Source of the DNA: Lachnospiraceae bacterium
GTDB taxonomy: Bacteria > Bacillota > Clostridia > Lachnospirales > Lachnospiraceae
Reading direction: 5' to 3'
Length of the DNA: 64,000 nucleotides
Assembly (NCBI GenBank): GCA_910574805.1
Contig: CAJTCV010000020.1
Location: 1 to 64,000, forward strand
Numbering within the stretch: position 1 is the first letter of the stretch; each line of letters starts with the position of its first letter. The translations under genes and the position numbers were made by a program. Positions 51,869 to 60,591 of the stretch are shown here, one piece after another. A model generated the notes under the pieces. It saw nothing but the letters and a program-made list of their open reading frames with translations. It had not been told where the DNA came from and made no database searches.

Positions 51869-52687
51869 ATGCTGACACTGACTGATCAGGATTTCCAGCG
51901 TCTCTATGTATATATCAAGCAGCATTATGGGATTGATCTGAGTAAGAAGAAGCAGCTGATCGTAAGCCGTCTGTCGCATACGCTGGCTGCTCAGGGGTTT
52001 CAGGATTTCAAATCCTATGTGGATGAGATCCTCTCGGGCCGTGATCCGGATATGGTCACTGCAATGCTGAACAAACTGACAACGAATTATACCTATTTTC
52101 TGCGTGAGGAAGCACATTTCAAATATTTCCAGGAGATTGTGCTTCCTGACCTGGAGAAAAAGCATGCCCGTGACAAGTCTCTCGCCATCTGGAGCGCAGG
52201 CTGTTCTTCCGGGCAGGAGCCGTACACTATTTCCATGTTCCTGCTGGAATATTTTGGTGCGAAGGCTTCTCAGTGGGATACCAGGATCCTGGCCACGGAT
52301 ATTTCCAACAAGATCCTGGACGAAGCCATTCATGCGGTCTATCCAGAGGAAAGTATGGAACCGCTCCCTGCCACCTGGAAGACAAAGTATTTTGTCAAAA
52401 CCGGAGGCGGCAAGTGTACCATATCTCCTGCTTTGAAGAAAAATGTGATCTTTCGTCCCTTCAATCTGATGGACCCCATCAGTTTCAAGAGAAAATTCGA
52501 TCTGATCTTCTGCCGAAATGTCATGATCTATTTTGATCAGGATACCAAGGACGCCCTGGTACAGCGTTTTTACAACGCGACGGTTCCGGGAGGCCATCTG
52601 TTCATCGGCCATTCGGAAGGTCTGACCAAGACTAACTGCCCCTATGAATACATTCAGCCGGCCATCTACAAAAAAACCGGCCGGTAG
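51869..52687 (+). CDS. cheR: chemoreceptor methyltransferase CheR
   Basis: SAM-dependent methylation of receptor glutamates. The 272-aa protein has an N-terminal helical domain and a C-terminal SAM-binding domain with WSAGCSSGQEPYTISM (motif I), ILATDISNKIL and FCRNVMIYFD. It is the third gene of the cheAWRB operon. The receptors nearby lack pentapeptide tails, so it probably binds them through its catalytic face, as in Bacillus. Confidence 0.96.
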   Translation: MLTLTDQDFQRLYVYIKQHYGIDLSKKKQLIVSRLSHTLAAQGFQDFKSYVDEILSGRDPDMVTAMLNKLTTNYTYFLREEAHFKYFQEIVLPDLEKKHARDKSLAIWSAGCSSGQEPYTISMFLLEYFGAKASQWDTRILATDISNKILDEAIHAVYPEESMEPLPATWKTKYFVKTGGGKCTISPALKKNVIFRPFNLMDPISFKRKFDLIFCRNVMIYFDQDTKDALVQRFYNATVPGGHLFIGHSEGLTKTNCPYEYIQPAIYKKTGR

Positions 52688-52714
52688 CGCGGGCTGCAGG
52701 ATACAATCAAAACA

Positions 52715-52809
52715 GCATCTGCCCCCCGTAATGTCCGGGAGGATGTCCGGAAGCGTTCCATTCGTTTTCGGACATCCTTCCAGATCAGGACATTATGGGG
52801 GGCAGATGC
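52715..52809. repeat. Long nested palindrome between cheR and cheB
   Basis: A 22-base arm (52715-52736) pairs with 52788-52809 with one mismatch, and an inner GGATGTCCG (52741-52749) pairs perfectly with CGGACATCC (52769-52777). There is no T-run. Such a structure could separate cheR from cheB expression, act as an RNA-stability element, or be a palindromic mobile-type repeat. Confidence 0.85.
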
Positions 52810-52842
52810 GAAACTATATAATAAGAAAGAAGGGATCCAATC

Positions 52843-53958
52843 ATGGCACAGAAGATCCGCGTAATGGTGGTCGACGACTCCATCGTATTCAGAAGCTGGC
52901 TGATCAAAAATCTGCAGGAAGATCCAAGGTTTGAAGTCATCGGTTATGCCGCTAATGCTCTTGACGCCAAGAGCAAGCTTCCTGTCCTCAAGCCGGACAT
53001 TATGACTCTAGATATTGAGATGCCTGGCATGACCGGGCTTCAGTTTTTAAAGGAGGTCCTCCCCACACATCCGATCCCTGTCATTCTTGTTTCCTCGCTG
53101 AACGTACAGGTCTTTGATGCTCTGGCCGCAGGTGCTGTGGATTTTGTACGAAAGCCGGAGAGCGAGCCAGGGGCGAGAGACCGTTTTGTCCGGACGCTCC
53201 GGTCCAAGCTGGCCATCGGAAAAAATGCACACCCCCGCCTGCCCTCCCACGACCCGGCCGCCATGTATTCCAAGGCGAAGGCTGTCAGCGGCAACAATAT
53301 CAGTCCCACGGGGGGACCCGGGCTGCATCAGCATGCTTCTGCACCCCAATCGCAGGTCCGTATGCCGGTCATGGCTGCCCATCCCAGTGTGGACGTTATC
53401 GCCATCGGCGCTTCCACGGGAGGAACCGAAGCGATCCTGGAGGTGGTGCGGCATTTTCCGGCAAAGATGCCGGGGATCGTCATCACCCAGCATATGCCGC
53501 CGGGCTTCACTTCCATGTATGCGGAACGGCTGAACCGCATCTGTAATCTGGAGGTGCGGGAGGCAAAACATGGAGACAAGATCCAGCCCGGCCTGGTACT
53601 CCTGGCTCCCGGGGGGCTGCAGATGCGCGTGGTGCGCATGGGATCCGGATATGCCGTGAGCTGTTCTGACGGAGAAAAGGTCAGCGGGCACAAACCTTCT
53701 GTGGATGTTCTTTTTGACTCGGTCGCTGCCACTGTACGGGGCCGCGCCATCGGTGTGATTCTCACCGGCATGGGCGCCGACGGAGCTGCCGGCATGCTGC
53801 GGATGCGCAGAGCCGGTGCCTATACCATCGGTCAGGATAAGGAAAGCTGTGTCGTATACGGCATGCCCATGGAGGCCTTCAAGATCGGTGCAGTCTGTAT
53901 GCAGGCGCCCTTAAGCTCCATCCACCATGCAGTAATGGGAAGGTTGTCCAAAGCATAA
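52843..53958 (+). CDS. cheB: chemotaxis methylesterase/deamidase CheB
   Basis: Response-regulated receptor methylesterase. The 371-aa protein has a receiver domain (about residues 1-125) with the phosphoacceptor Asp in TLDIEMPGMTG, a linker (about 125-180), and a C-terminal esterase domain with the catalytic Ser in GASTGG, His in TQHMPPGF and Asp in GMGADG. AAGGGA is 7 bases before the ATG. Last gene of the operon, ended by a bidirectional terminator. Confidence 0.97.
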   Translation: MAQKIRVMVVDDSIVFRSWLIKNLQEDPRFEVIGYAANALDAKSKLPVLKPDIMTLDIEMPGMTGLQFLKEVLPTHPIPVILVSSLNVQVFDALAAGAVDFVRKPESEPGARDRFVRTLRSKLAIGKNAHPRLPSHDPAAMYSKAKAVSGNNISPTGGPGLHQHASAPQSQVRMPVMAAHPSVDVIAIGASTGGTEAILEVVRHFPAKMPGIVITQHMPPGFTSMYAERLNRICNLEVREAKHGDKIQPGLVLLAPGGLQMRVVRMGSGYAVSCSDGEKVSGHKPSVDVLFDSVAATVRGRAIGVILTGMGADGAAGMLRMRRAGAYTIGQDKESCVVYGMPMEAFKIGAVCMQAPLSSIHHAVMGRLSKA

Positions 53959-53977
53959 CATTTATGATATCAAAAAA

Positions 53978-54013
53978 CAGGACCCCCGGATCGACCGGAT
54001 GGTCCTGCTTTTT
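53978..54013. terminator. Bidirectional terminator between cheB and the SufB-like gene
   Basis: CAGGACC (53978-53984) pairs with GGTCCTG (54001-54007), with inner CCGG/CCGG pairing. T6 follows on the plus strand and A6 precedes, so it can serve both converging transcripts. Confidence 0.92.
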
Positions 54014-54930
54014 TATTTCAGAAATCCATTGACAATCTGCTCTTCTGCTTCCTGTTCCGTAAGTCCCAGAGTCATCAGTTTGATGATCTGTTCCCCTGCG
54101 ATCTTGCCGATGGCCGCCTCGTGGATCAGGCTGGCATCCAGATGATTGGCATCCAGAGACGGTACCGCATTCACATGCCCTTCGTCCATAAGTATCGCAT
54201 CACATTCTGTATGGCCGTAACACCGATTATTTCCGCAGATTCTGGAATTGAACACCTGACTGGATCTGCCCTTTGCCACGGAACGGGATACCACGTCTGC
54301 CGTGGAGCCCGCGCCGTCCAGATCCACCTGAAAATTCGTCTCCGCATACTGGTCTTCATGGGTCATGATCTTCTCCTTAATGATCAGCGTCGCCCCGTCC
54401 TTCAGATCTGCTTTCGTGTCACGGATCGTGGAATCCACGCCCTTGATCTGAGTTGTCTCCATCTCCATGTAGCTGTTCTCTTCCATATGGACGATGGTCG
54501 TGGGATTCAGGATCCGTCCGCCGGTCCCTTCCCCCTCTCCGTAATGCTTTTCCACATACCGGACTCTTGCATTTCTGCCGATATGGAAGCTGTGAATGCC
54601 GTCATGCTCTGTATCTTCACTGCCGCCGCAGTGAATCCCGCAGCCCGCCACGATCACCACGTCTGCATCCTCTCCGATATAAAAATCATTGTAAACCAGA
54701 TCCTTCAGCCCGCTCTGGCTGACGATCACCGGAATATGCACACTTTCATTTCTGGTGCCTGGTTTAATAACGATATCGATCCCCGGCTTGTCCTGTTTGC
54801 TCACGATATCAATATTGGCCGTTGTATTCCTGCCGGCAAGCGCGCCGTTGTCGCGTATATTGTAGGCTCCCTCCGGCACTGCATGGAGGTCCGCTACTTT
54901 CTCAAGCATATGCTTCTGTAATTGATCCAT
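54013..54930 (-). CDS. SufB/SufD-family Fe-S assembly scaffold (SmsB-like)
   Basis: A 305-aa SufBD-core protein of the short type seen in minimal two-gene SmsC-SmsB systems of anaerobes. It contains VVSQSGLKDLVYNDFYIGEDADVVIVAGCGIH, several cysteines (GCGIHCGG, NNRCYGHTEC) and the C-terminal LIHEAAIGKIAGEQIIKLMTLGL, as in SufB family members. It is encoded 108 bases after the sufC-like ATPase gene in the same transcript. No sufS, sufU, sufD or iscU gene is nearby. It presumably assembles clusters with the ATPase; the sulfur donor is unknown. Confidence 0.88.
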   Translation of the reverse strand: MDQLQKHMLEKVADLHAVPEGAYNIRDNGALAGRNTTANIDIVSKQDKPGIDIVIKPGTRNESVHIPVIVSQSGLKDLVYNDFYIGEDADVVIVAGCGIHCGGSEDTEHDGIHSFHIGRNARVRYVEKHYGEGEGTGGRILNPTTIVHMEENSYMEMETTQIKGVDSTIRDTKADLKDGATLIIKEKIMTHEDQYAETNFQVDLDGAGSTADVVSRSVAKGRSSQVFNSRICGNNRCYGHTECDAILMDEGHVNAVPSLDANHLDASLIHEAAIGKIAGEQIIKLMTLGLTEQEAEEQIVNGFLK

Positions 54931-55038
54931 TTCATTCTCCTGTCAGAATCCCGCAGCCTCAGGAACCATACTGCAGACTGGTTCTCTGATGCCGCTGTTT
55001 TATTTTGCTCCGGTTCTGTCTTCTCTAAGGGGGTATGG

Positions 55039-55767
55039 TCATACCACCTTGTTCAGAAGCGTCCGGCACGCCTCAGAGGAAGCGTTCAGAAGCTCCGGCA
55101 GAACCTCATCCTTCGTCCCCTGCGCTCTCACTTCCCCGTCGGCCAGTACGACGATCTGGTCCGCGATATTCAGGATCCGCTCCTGATGGGAAATGATGAG
55201 AATGGAACCGTGGATCTTCTCTCTCATCGCCTCAAAGACACGAATCAGGTTGTTAAAGCTCCACAGGTCGATCCCGGCCTCCGGCTCATCAAAGATAGAG
55301 AGCTTCGTCCCTCTGGCAATGATCATGGCGATCTCGATACGCTTCAGCTCGCCACCTGACAGAGAAGCATTCACCTCCCGGTTAATATAATCCTTGGCAC
55401 ATAAGCCCACCTCCGACAGATAATGGCAGGCCTCATTCAAAGACAATGCCTCCCCATGGGCCAGATTGATCAGATCCAGCACGGTCAGCCCTTTAAAACG
55501 GACTGGCTGCTGAAATGCAAAGCTGATCCCTTTCTTTGCCCGCTCCGTGACCGACAGTTCCGTAATGTCCTCGCCGTCAAACAGGATCCTGCCCGATGTG
55601 GGCTGAATGATCCCTGCAATCACTTTGGCCATAGTGGATTTTCCGCCCCCGTTGGGTCCGGTAATCGCCACAAAGCTGTCCTCTATCTTAAGATTTACAT
55701 GTTTCAGGATCCCTTTTTCCCGGGAATCTTCATTGACCTGATAGCAAATGTCCTGTAATTCAAGCAT
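55039..55767 (-). CDS. sufC: SufC-type Fe-S assembly ATPase (SmsC-like)
   Basis: ABC-type ATPase of Fe-S cluster assembly (242 aa). Walker A GPNGGGKST, Q-loop FAFQQPVRF, signature LSGGELKRIEIAM and Walker B LSIFDEPEAGID are present; the Q-loop and signature wording are typical of SufC. The ATG at 55767 has GGAGG 9 bases upstream. With the SufB-like gene downstream it forms a minimal SMS-type unit with its own promoter. Confidence 0.93.
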   Translation of the reverse strand: MLELQDICYQVNEDSREKGILKHVNLKIEDSFVAITGPNGGGKSTMAKVIAGIIQPTSGRILFDGEDITELSVTERAKKGISFAFQQPVRFKGLTVLDLINLAHGEALSLNEACHYLSEVGLCAKDYINREVNASLSGGELKRIEIAMIIARGTKLSIFDEPEAGIDLWSFNNLIRVFEAMREKIHGSILIISHQERILNIADQIVVLADGEVRAQGTKDEVLPELLNASSEACRTLLNKVV

Positions 55768-55800
55768 TCCTCTGTGCCTCCTGTATATTTTTCTCCATTT

Positions 55801-55829
55801 ATGATAACAGTGTGCGAAGGATCCGACAA
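55801..55829 (-). promoter_or_regulatory. Promoter of the SufC/SufB-like operon
   Basis: A -35 TTGTCG (55829-55824) and -10 TATCAT (55806-55801) are 17 bases apart, about 35 bases before the ATPase start. No clear regulator site was seen. Confidence 0.7.
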
Positions 55830-55863
55830 GCCCCATAAGTCTCTCCCGCCGGCGGCCGGGCCG

Positions 55864-56622
55864 TCACCGGACCGGAGCCAGCAGCACCTTTCCCGTCCCC
55901 CGGTAAACGTTGACCAGCCCCTCGCCGGAAGCAGCGGAGCCGATCAGCGTCTTGCCGGACCGCTCCACCGTAAATTCCAGCGCAGCGCTCCAGGCGATGG
56001 CAAAATTGCCGTCCACCTTCAGGACGTCATTGTTCAGCGTGATCTCGATCAGTTCCTCTCTTGGACAGCTGGACTCCAGGCAGACCACGCCCCTGCCGGA
56101 GATCCCCAGATTAAACAGACCCTCGCCGCCTGCCACAGCAGAGGAAAGGTTGGAGCGCATGACCGCCTTGTGCTTCAGGCTGGATTCGCAGGCAAGAAAC
56201 AGTCCGTCATCCAGCACCATAGCTCCTCCCCAGTCGCTCACATCTTCCAGAAGGATATATTTATAAGTAGGCTCCAGTACCAGCGTCCCGTCGCCTGTAT
56301 ATTCCGGCTTGATGGCGGACTCGCCGGTGACTTTGCCGCGCACGGCCTTTCCGATCAGGTCGCCGACACCCTTGACACCGGTGGTCGCACTGACATTTCC
56401 GGCCATCCACTGCATGGCTCCCGCCTGAACTGTCACATGGGATTTGCTCAGCTCACAGATCACCTGGCGCTTGCGGATATTCATCTCATTGCAGAACCAG
56501 GCCGCCTGCGCATTCTGCGGCGTCACGCTCAGGTCACGCAGGTACTCTACGGCTGTAAAAGCCCCTTTCTGATCCAGGATCTGGATGTCTTTGTTATCCG
56601 TAAAATTTTTAATCTGATACAT
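55864..56622 (-). CDS. AIM24-family (TIGR00266-type) protein
   Basis: A 252-aa protein of the AIM24/TIGR00266 beta-rich family of unknown function. Diagnostic segments are KSHVTVQAGAMQWM, GGEGLFNLGISGRGVVCLES, VDGNFAIAWSAALEFTVE and SGEGLVNVYRGTGKVLLAP. The ATG at 56622 has GAGGAGG 9 bases upstream; a longer frame upstream is unsupported. It has its own strong promoter and lies upstream of the Fe-S assembly unit, which has a separate promoter. Confidence 0.88.
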   Translation of the reverse strand: MYQIKNFTDNKDIQILDQKGAFTAVEYLRDLSVTPQNAQAAWFCNEMNIRKRQVICELSKSHVTVQAGAMQWMAGNVSATTGVKGVGDLIGKAVRGKVTGESAIKPEYTGDGTLVLEPTYKYILLEDVSDWGGAMVLDDGLFLACESSLKHKAVMRSNLSSAVAGGEGLFNLGISGRGVVCLESSCPREELIEITLNNDVLKVDGNFAIAWSAALEFTVERSGKTLIGSAASGEGLVNVYRGTGKVLLAPVR

Positions 56623-56695
56623 GAATGGTATCCTCCTCACAGGTATGATATGTAAAATGCCCTCTGCAGGTGCATGGCTTTTTACTGCCACATCT

Positions 56696-56724
56696 ATTAT
56701 AGTTCATGGATCACCGGGTGACAA
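56696..56724 (-). promoter_or_regulatory. Promoter of the AIM24-family gene
   Basis: TTGTCA (56724-56719) and a perfect TATAAT (56701-56696) with a 17-base spacer, about 75 bases before the start codon. Confidence 0.85.
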
Positions 56725-56793
56725 TAGATTTCGGTTTCTTTTTGCCGGATTTTGTAGTAAGCTGTTATCGTACAGAAAAATGGAGGGTCATGT

Positions 56794-57444
56794 ATGTTAT
56801 CAGAACAAACGACGAATAATTATGAAAAATGGTGCGAAGAATGGGGACGCCGATTCCTGACGCTGGATCAGGAGGCGCTCCTTAAAAGAGTGCCCGGACT
56901 CACGGAAGAAGGAGACTGCCTTGCACTCGTCTATTTTCAGCAACGGTACCGGTTTCACAAAAGAACCGGACAAATTGAAGGTCCGGAAGGCTTTGAAGCT
57001 CCTTCGGCTTTTACAAAACTGAATCTCTACACACTGCTCTGGTACTGCCAGGAGCAGGCGGCCTTTCTGGGGGAATGGCTGCCTTTTTACAATCTGAAGG
57101 ATGCCTCTCCCTTCGGCCCTGCCTTCCGGAAAAATGTCATTGATGTCTATGCCGCCACCTTTTCCGGACATCTGAATGAGCTCCATGCTGCCTGTCAGTC
57201 CCTGGGCGGACTAAAGCTCCCGCACTCGGACGCCGGATATGAGATCCGCTCTTTCGACTGTATCCCCCTCCGTTTTCTCTTCTGGGACATGGATGAGGAA
57301 TTTCCGGCTCAGGCAAATATCCTGTTTGACAAAGGCTCTGTAAATTTTATTCATGTGGAAAGTCTCGTGACCATCGCCTCGGAAGGACTGGCTCTTCTGG
57401 CAAAAGCCGCAGGACTTCCTCTTATGGGAAATACATTTTCGTAA
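56794..57444 (+). CDS. DUF3786-family protein
   Basis: A 216-aa protein matching the DUF3786 pattern: GDCLALVYFQQRYRFHKRTGQI near the N-terminus, LPFYNLKDASPFGPAFRKNV in the middle, and FPAQANILFDKGSVNFIHVESL near the C-terminus. No catalytic motif, signal peptide or membrane span is seen; the function is not known. GGAGGGT precedes the ATG. It is followed after 32 bases by a 65-residue gene on the same strand, and divergent from the AIM24 gene. Confidence 0.85.
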   Translation: MLSEQTTNNYEKWCEEWGRRFLTLDQEALLKRVPGLTEEGDCLALVYFQQRYRFHKRTGQIEGPEGFEAPSAFTKLNLYTLLWYCQEQAAFLGEWLPFYNLKDASPFGPAFRKNVIDVYAATFSGHLNELHAACQSLGGLKLPHSDAGYEIRSFDCIPLRFLFWDMDEEFPAQANILFDKGSVNFIHVESLVTIASEGLALLAKAAGLPLMGNTFS

Positions 57445-57476
57445 TCCTGTGCATACTAACGGCAGGAGGTGAGATC

Positions 57477-57674
57477 ATGCCGCATATTCAATCGTCTTTT
57501 ACAGAGCTTCCGGTAAACTGCCGGTCCGCCGCGGACCGTATGGTACAGGCACTGGCTGCGGAAGATCAGTTTGCAGACCTGAACGAAGGCTGTAAAAGGA
57601 AACTGACGGCTCTGGAGGAAGAGCTTTCCAAAGAGCTGAAAGAGCGGGTCGCTCTGGTGGCCTATCGGATCTGA
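57477..57674 (+). CDS. Small hypothetical protein (65 aa)
   Basis: A 65-residue protein I do not recognise. It has two cysteines (NCRSA, GCKRK), no membrane span, and a predicted amphipathic, charged C-terminal helix (ALEEELSKELKERVALVAY). It is a credible gene because AGGAGG sits 7 bases before the ATG and a terminator follows 18 bases after the stop. Its position behind DUF3786 in a two-gene unit suggests a joint role, but none can be named. Confidence 0.65.
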   Translation: MPHIQSSFTELPVNCRSAADRMVQALAAEDQFADLNEGCKRKLTALEEELSKELKERVALVAYRI

Positions 57675-57691
57675 AAATCACAAAAAGAAGC

Positions 57692-57731
57692 CCGCCGGCG
57701 GATGTATGCTCTTCCCCGGCGGACATTTTTT
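57692..57731. terminator. Terminator between the small gene and thiC
   Basis: CCGCCGG (57692-57698) pairs with CCGGCGG (57716-57722), followed on the plus strand by ACA and T6. On the minus strand the same stem is followed by GCTTCTTTTTG, so it may also end the thi operon. Confidence 0.85.
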
Positions 57732-57775
57732 GTCCGGACCATTCCGCTCCGGACTGCCCGGTTTCTTAATCTTTC

Positions 57776-59086
57776 CTACAGAATATCGATATATTCTCCT
57801 GCCAGTGCCTTGTTCATACTCCGTACTGCACAGAATTTTCCGCACATGCTGCATGTATCACTGTGATCTTCCTCCGGCTTCCGTTCTTCCCGTATGATCT
57901 TTGCGGTATCCGGATCCAGCGCACACGCAAACTGTGCATCCCAGTCCAGCGCCCGGCGCGCCTCCGCCATCCGGTCGTCCGCATCCCGGGCTCCCGGGAT
58001 CCCTTTGGCAATATCCGCCGCGTGCGCCGCAATTTTGGAGGCGATGATCCCCTGCCTGACGTCATCCACATTGGGCAGCGCCAGATGCTCCGCCGGGGTC
58101 ACATAGCACAGAAATGCTGCTCCGCTCATGGCTGCCACGGCTCCTCCGATGGCCCCTGTAATATGGTCATAGCCCGGTGCGATATCCGTCACCAGCGGTC
58201 CCAGGACATAGAACGGCGCACCCATGCAGATGCTCTTCTGCACTTCCATATTGGCTGCCACCTGATTCAGCGGCATATGCCCCGGGCCTTCCACCATAAC
58301 CTGTACGTTGTGGTCCCATGCCCGCTTCGTCAGCTCGCCCAGGCGGACCAGCTCTTCCATCTGGCACACATCTGTGGCATCTGCCAGACATCCGGGACGA
58401 CAGGCATCTCCCAGAGAAATGGTCACGTCATGTTCCTCACAGATATCCAGTATCTCGTCAAAATATTCATAGAACGGATTTTCTTCTCCGGTCATGCTCA
58501 TCCAGGCGAAGACGAGGCTTCCGCCCCGACTGACAATGTTCATCTTCCGTTTGTGTTTCCGGATCTGTTCGATGGTTTTTCTCGTAATGCCGCAGTGAAG
58601 CGTCACAAAATCCACCCCGTCTTCTGCATGGAGACGAACCACCTCCACAAAATCCCTGGCTGTCAGGGTGGAAAGATCTCTCTGATAATGAATCACGCTG
58701 TCATAAACCGGCACCGTGCCGATCATGACCGGGCATTCTGCCGTCAGTTTCCGGCGAAATGGCTGTGTGTTCCCGTGGCTGGACAGATCCATGATCGCCT
58801 CCGCTCCCAGCCTTACAGCACTCATAACCTTCTCCATCTCCATATCGTAGTCCCGGCAGTCTCTGGAAACGCCCAGGTTTACATTGACCTTCGTACGCAG
58901 CATGCTGCCCACTCCCTCCGGGTCCAGGCAGGTGTGATGTCTGTTGGCGCAGACCGCAACCTTGCCCTCTGCAACCAGCTTCATCAGCTGTTCTGCCGGC
59001 ATGTGCTCCTTCTCTGCCACCGCTGCCATCTGCGGCGTCAGAATTCCCTTTCGCGCCGCGTCCATCTGTGTTGTATATGCTCTCAT
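57776..59086 (-). CDS. thiC: phosphomethylpyrimidine synthase ThiC
   Basis: Radical SAM enzyme that rearranges aminoimidazole ribotide into HMP-phosphate, the pyrimidine part of thiamine. The 436-aa protein has [36 protein letters not shown] and the C-terminal cluster motif [13 protein letters not shown] lies 6 bases before the ATG. It is the last gene of the thi operon and follows thiD across a 79-base spacer that contains a GTTCCGC-family hairpin repeat. Confidence 0.97.
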   Translation of the reverse strand: MRAYTTQMDAARKGILTPQMAAVAEKEHMPAEQLMKLVAEGKVAVCANRHHTCLDPEGVGSMLRTKVNVNLGVSRDCRDYDMEMEKVMSAVRLGAEAIMDLSSHGNTQPFRRKLTAECPVMIGTVPVYDSVIHYQRDLSTLTARDFVEVVRLHAEDGVDFVTLHCGITRKTIEQIRKHKRKMNIVSRGGSLVFAWMSMTGEENPFYEYFDEILDICEEHDVTISLGDACRPGCLADATDVCQMEELVRLGELTKRAWDHNVQVMVEGPGHMPLNQVAANMEVQKSICMGAPFYVLGPLVTDIAPGYDHITGAIGGAVAAMSGAAFLCYVTPAEHLALPNVDDVRQGIIASKIAAHAADIAKGIPGARDADDRMAEARRALDWDAQFACALDPDTAKIIREERKPEEDHSDTCSMCGKFCAVRSMNKALAGEYIDIL

Positions 59087-59100
59087 TTTGTTCTCCTATT

Positions 59101-59156
59101 TGAAGTTCCGCGCAAGCCCCCGATATGCCCGGCGTCTGGGGCTCCTGCTGTTTTTT
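59101..59156 (-). repeat. Intergenic hairpin repeat, GTTCCGC family
   Basis: AGCCCC (59115-59120) pairs with GGGGCT (59138-59143). The left end is TGAAGTTCCGC and the right end CTGCTGTTTT, as in the copies near 13790 and 22743. On the minus strand it ends just before the thiC ribosome binding site. Confidence 0.65.
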
Positions 59157-59165
59157 CTTCTACTT

Positions 59166-59957
59166 TCAGTATTCTTCCATGCAGGCGAAGGCATGGTTCA
59201 TGGGGCCAACTCCTTTTCCAAGATCAAGCCGGGCGGACAGGGCGTGGGACAGGTAGCGCTTCGCCTTCTCCACTGCCTCATACAGTCCGTATCCTTTGGC
59301 CAGATTGCAGGCGATGGCACTGGACAGGGTGCAGCCGGTACCATGGGTATTGGGATTGTCGATCCGCTCCCCTCTGATCCATCTCGCTGCCCCGTCCGCA
59401 TACAGAAGATCATCGGCATCGTTGATCCGATGTCCGCCCTTGCAGAGCACCGCACAGTGCCATCTCTCATACAGAAACGCCGCCGCCTGTTCCATATCCG
59501 CCGCACTCCGGATCTTCCGGCCGGTCAGTACTTCCGCCTCCGGTATATTCGGCGTGATCAGCTCTGCCAGCGGAAACAGCCCCTCCTGCAAAATCAGCTC
59601 TGCATCCTCCTTCATCAGTCTGGAACCGCTGGTGGAGACCATAACCGGATCAAGGACCACATGCCGAGCCCTGTATTCCCGAAGCTTTCCCGCTGCGGCT
59701 TTCATGATTTCTCCGGAGGAAAGCATGCCGATCTTGACGGCATCCGGAAAGATATCCGTAAAGATGCAGTCCAGCTGGGCTTCCAGAAATTCCGGCGGAA
59801 CCTCCATGATCCCGTATACTCCTGTGGTATTCTGTGCGGTCAGCGCGGCAATCGCACTCATGGCATATACGCCGTTTGCCGTCATGGTCTTGATATCCGC
59901 CTGGATCCCTGCGCCTCCACCTGAATCACTCCCGGCAATGGTCAATGCTGTCTTCAT
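59166..59957 (-). CDS. thiD: hydroxymethylpyrimidine/phosphomethylpyrimidine kinase ThiD
   Basis: Ribokinase-fold enzyme phosphorylating HMP and HMP-phosphate to HMP-pyrophosphate. The 263-aa protein shows LTIAGSDSGGGAGIQADIK at the N-terminus, AVKIGMLSS, DPVMVSTSG and the anion-hole segment NTHGTGCTLSSAIA near the C-terminus. The ATG at 59957 has GGGAGG 6 bases upstream and overlaps thiE by 32 bases. Confidence 0.97.
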   Translation of the reverse strand: MKTALTIAGSDSGGGAGIQADIKTMTANGVYAMSAIAALTAQNTTGVYGIMEVPPEFLEAQLDCIFTDIFPDAVKIGMLSSGEIMKAAAGKLREYRARHVVLDPVMVSTSGSRLMKEDAELILQEGLFPLAELITPNIPEAEVLTGRKIRSAADMEQAAAFLYERWHCAVLCKGGHRINDADDLLYADGAARWIRGERIDNPNTHGTGCTLSSAIACNLAKGYGLYEAVEKAKRYLSHALSARLDLGKGVGPMNHAFACMEEY

Positions 59958-60591
59958 TTTCTCCCTCCCATGCGCCGAGCAGTTCTTTTGCAGCGGCCCC
60001 TTTGTCTTCTCCGGCAAACAGCGCGCTGATCACCGCAATGCCGTCAATTCCGGATCCGGCCAGCTTTTTCACATTTCCCCGATGGATCCCGCCGATGGCC
60101 ACCACCGGGATCTCCACCGCCCGGCAGATTGCCTTCAGTTCTTCATATGGAAGTACCGTCGCATCCGTCTTGGTGCTGCTTCCGAAGACTGCACCGCACC
60201 CGATATAATCTGCCCCGGCTTCCTGTGCCGCCAGCGCCTCCTGTACATTATGAGCACTCCCGCCGATGATATATCCCTCTCCCAGAAGCGCCCGCGCCCT
60301 CCTGATCCCCATATCGGACAGGCCCACATGCACGCCGTCCGCGCCTGCTCTCTGTGCAATGTCCGGCCGGTCGTTGATGATCAGGGGCACCTGGTATCTG
60401 CCGCACAGTTCCTTCAGCGCTTTTGCCTCTTCCAGAAATACCTCGTCTCCCAGATGCTTCTCTCTGAGCTGTACACAGGTCACGCCTGCCTGCAAAAGCG
60501 TCTCCACCGGCTCCGTGAGACGCTCTCCCGGCCGGAGCCAGCTCCGGTCCGTGACCGCATACAGCCGCAGTCTCTTCCTGTCCATCCTCAT
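59926..60591 (-). CDS. thiE: thiamine-phosphate synthase ThiE
   Basis: Joins HMP-pyrophosphate and thiazole phosphate to give thiamine phosphate. The 221-aa TIM-barrel protein has LYAVTDRSWL, CVQLREKHL, LIINDRPDIA, DGVHVGLSDM and IPVVAIGGIHRGNV, all family landmarks. It starts at the ATG at 60591, overlapping the thiM stop as ATGA, after a strong AGGAGG; a longer open frame within thiM is rejected. Confidence 0.96.
   Translation of the reverse strand: MRMDRKRLRLYAVTDRSWLRPGERLTEPVETLLQAGVTCVQLREKHLGDEVFLEEAKALKELCGRYQVPLIINDRPDIAQRAGADGVHVGLSDMGIRRARALLGEGYIIGGSAHNVQEALAAQEAGADYIGCGAVFGSSTKTDATVLPYEELKAICRAVEIPVVAIGGIHRGNVKKLAGSGIDGIAVISALFAGEDKGAAAKELLGAWEGENEDSIDHCRE

Noticed and set aside
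52688-52842. cheR-cheB palindrome considered as a transcription terminator
   Set aside because: No T-run follows on either strand and cheB has no visible promoter of its own, so ordinary termination here would leave cheB unexpressed.
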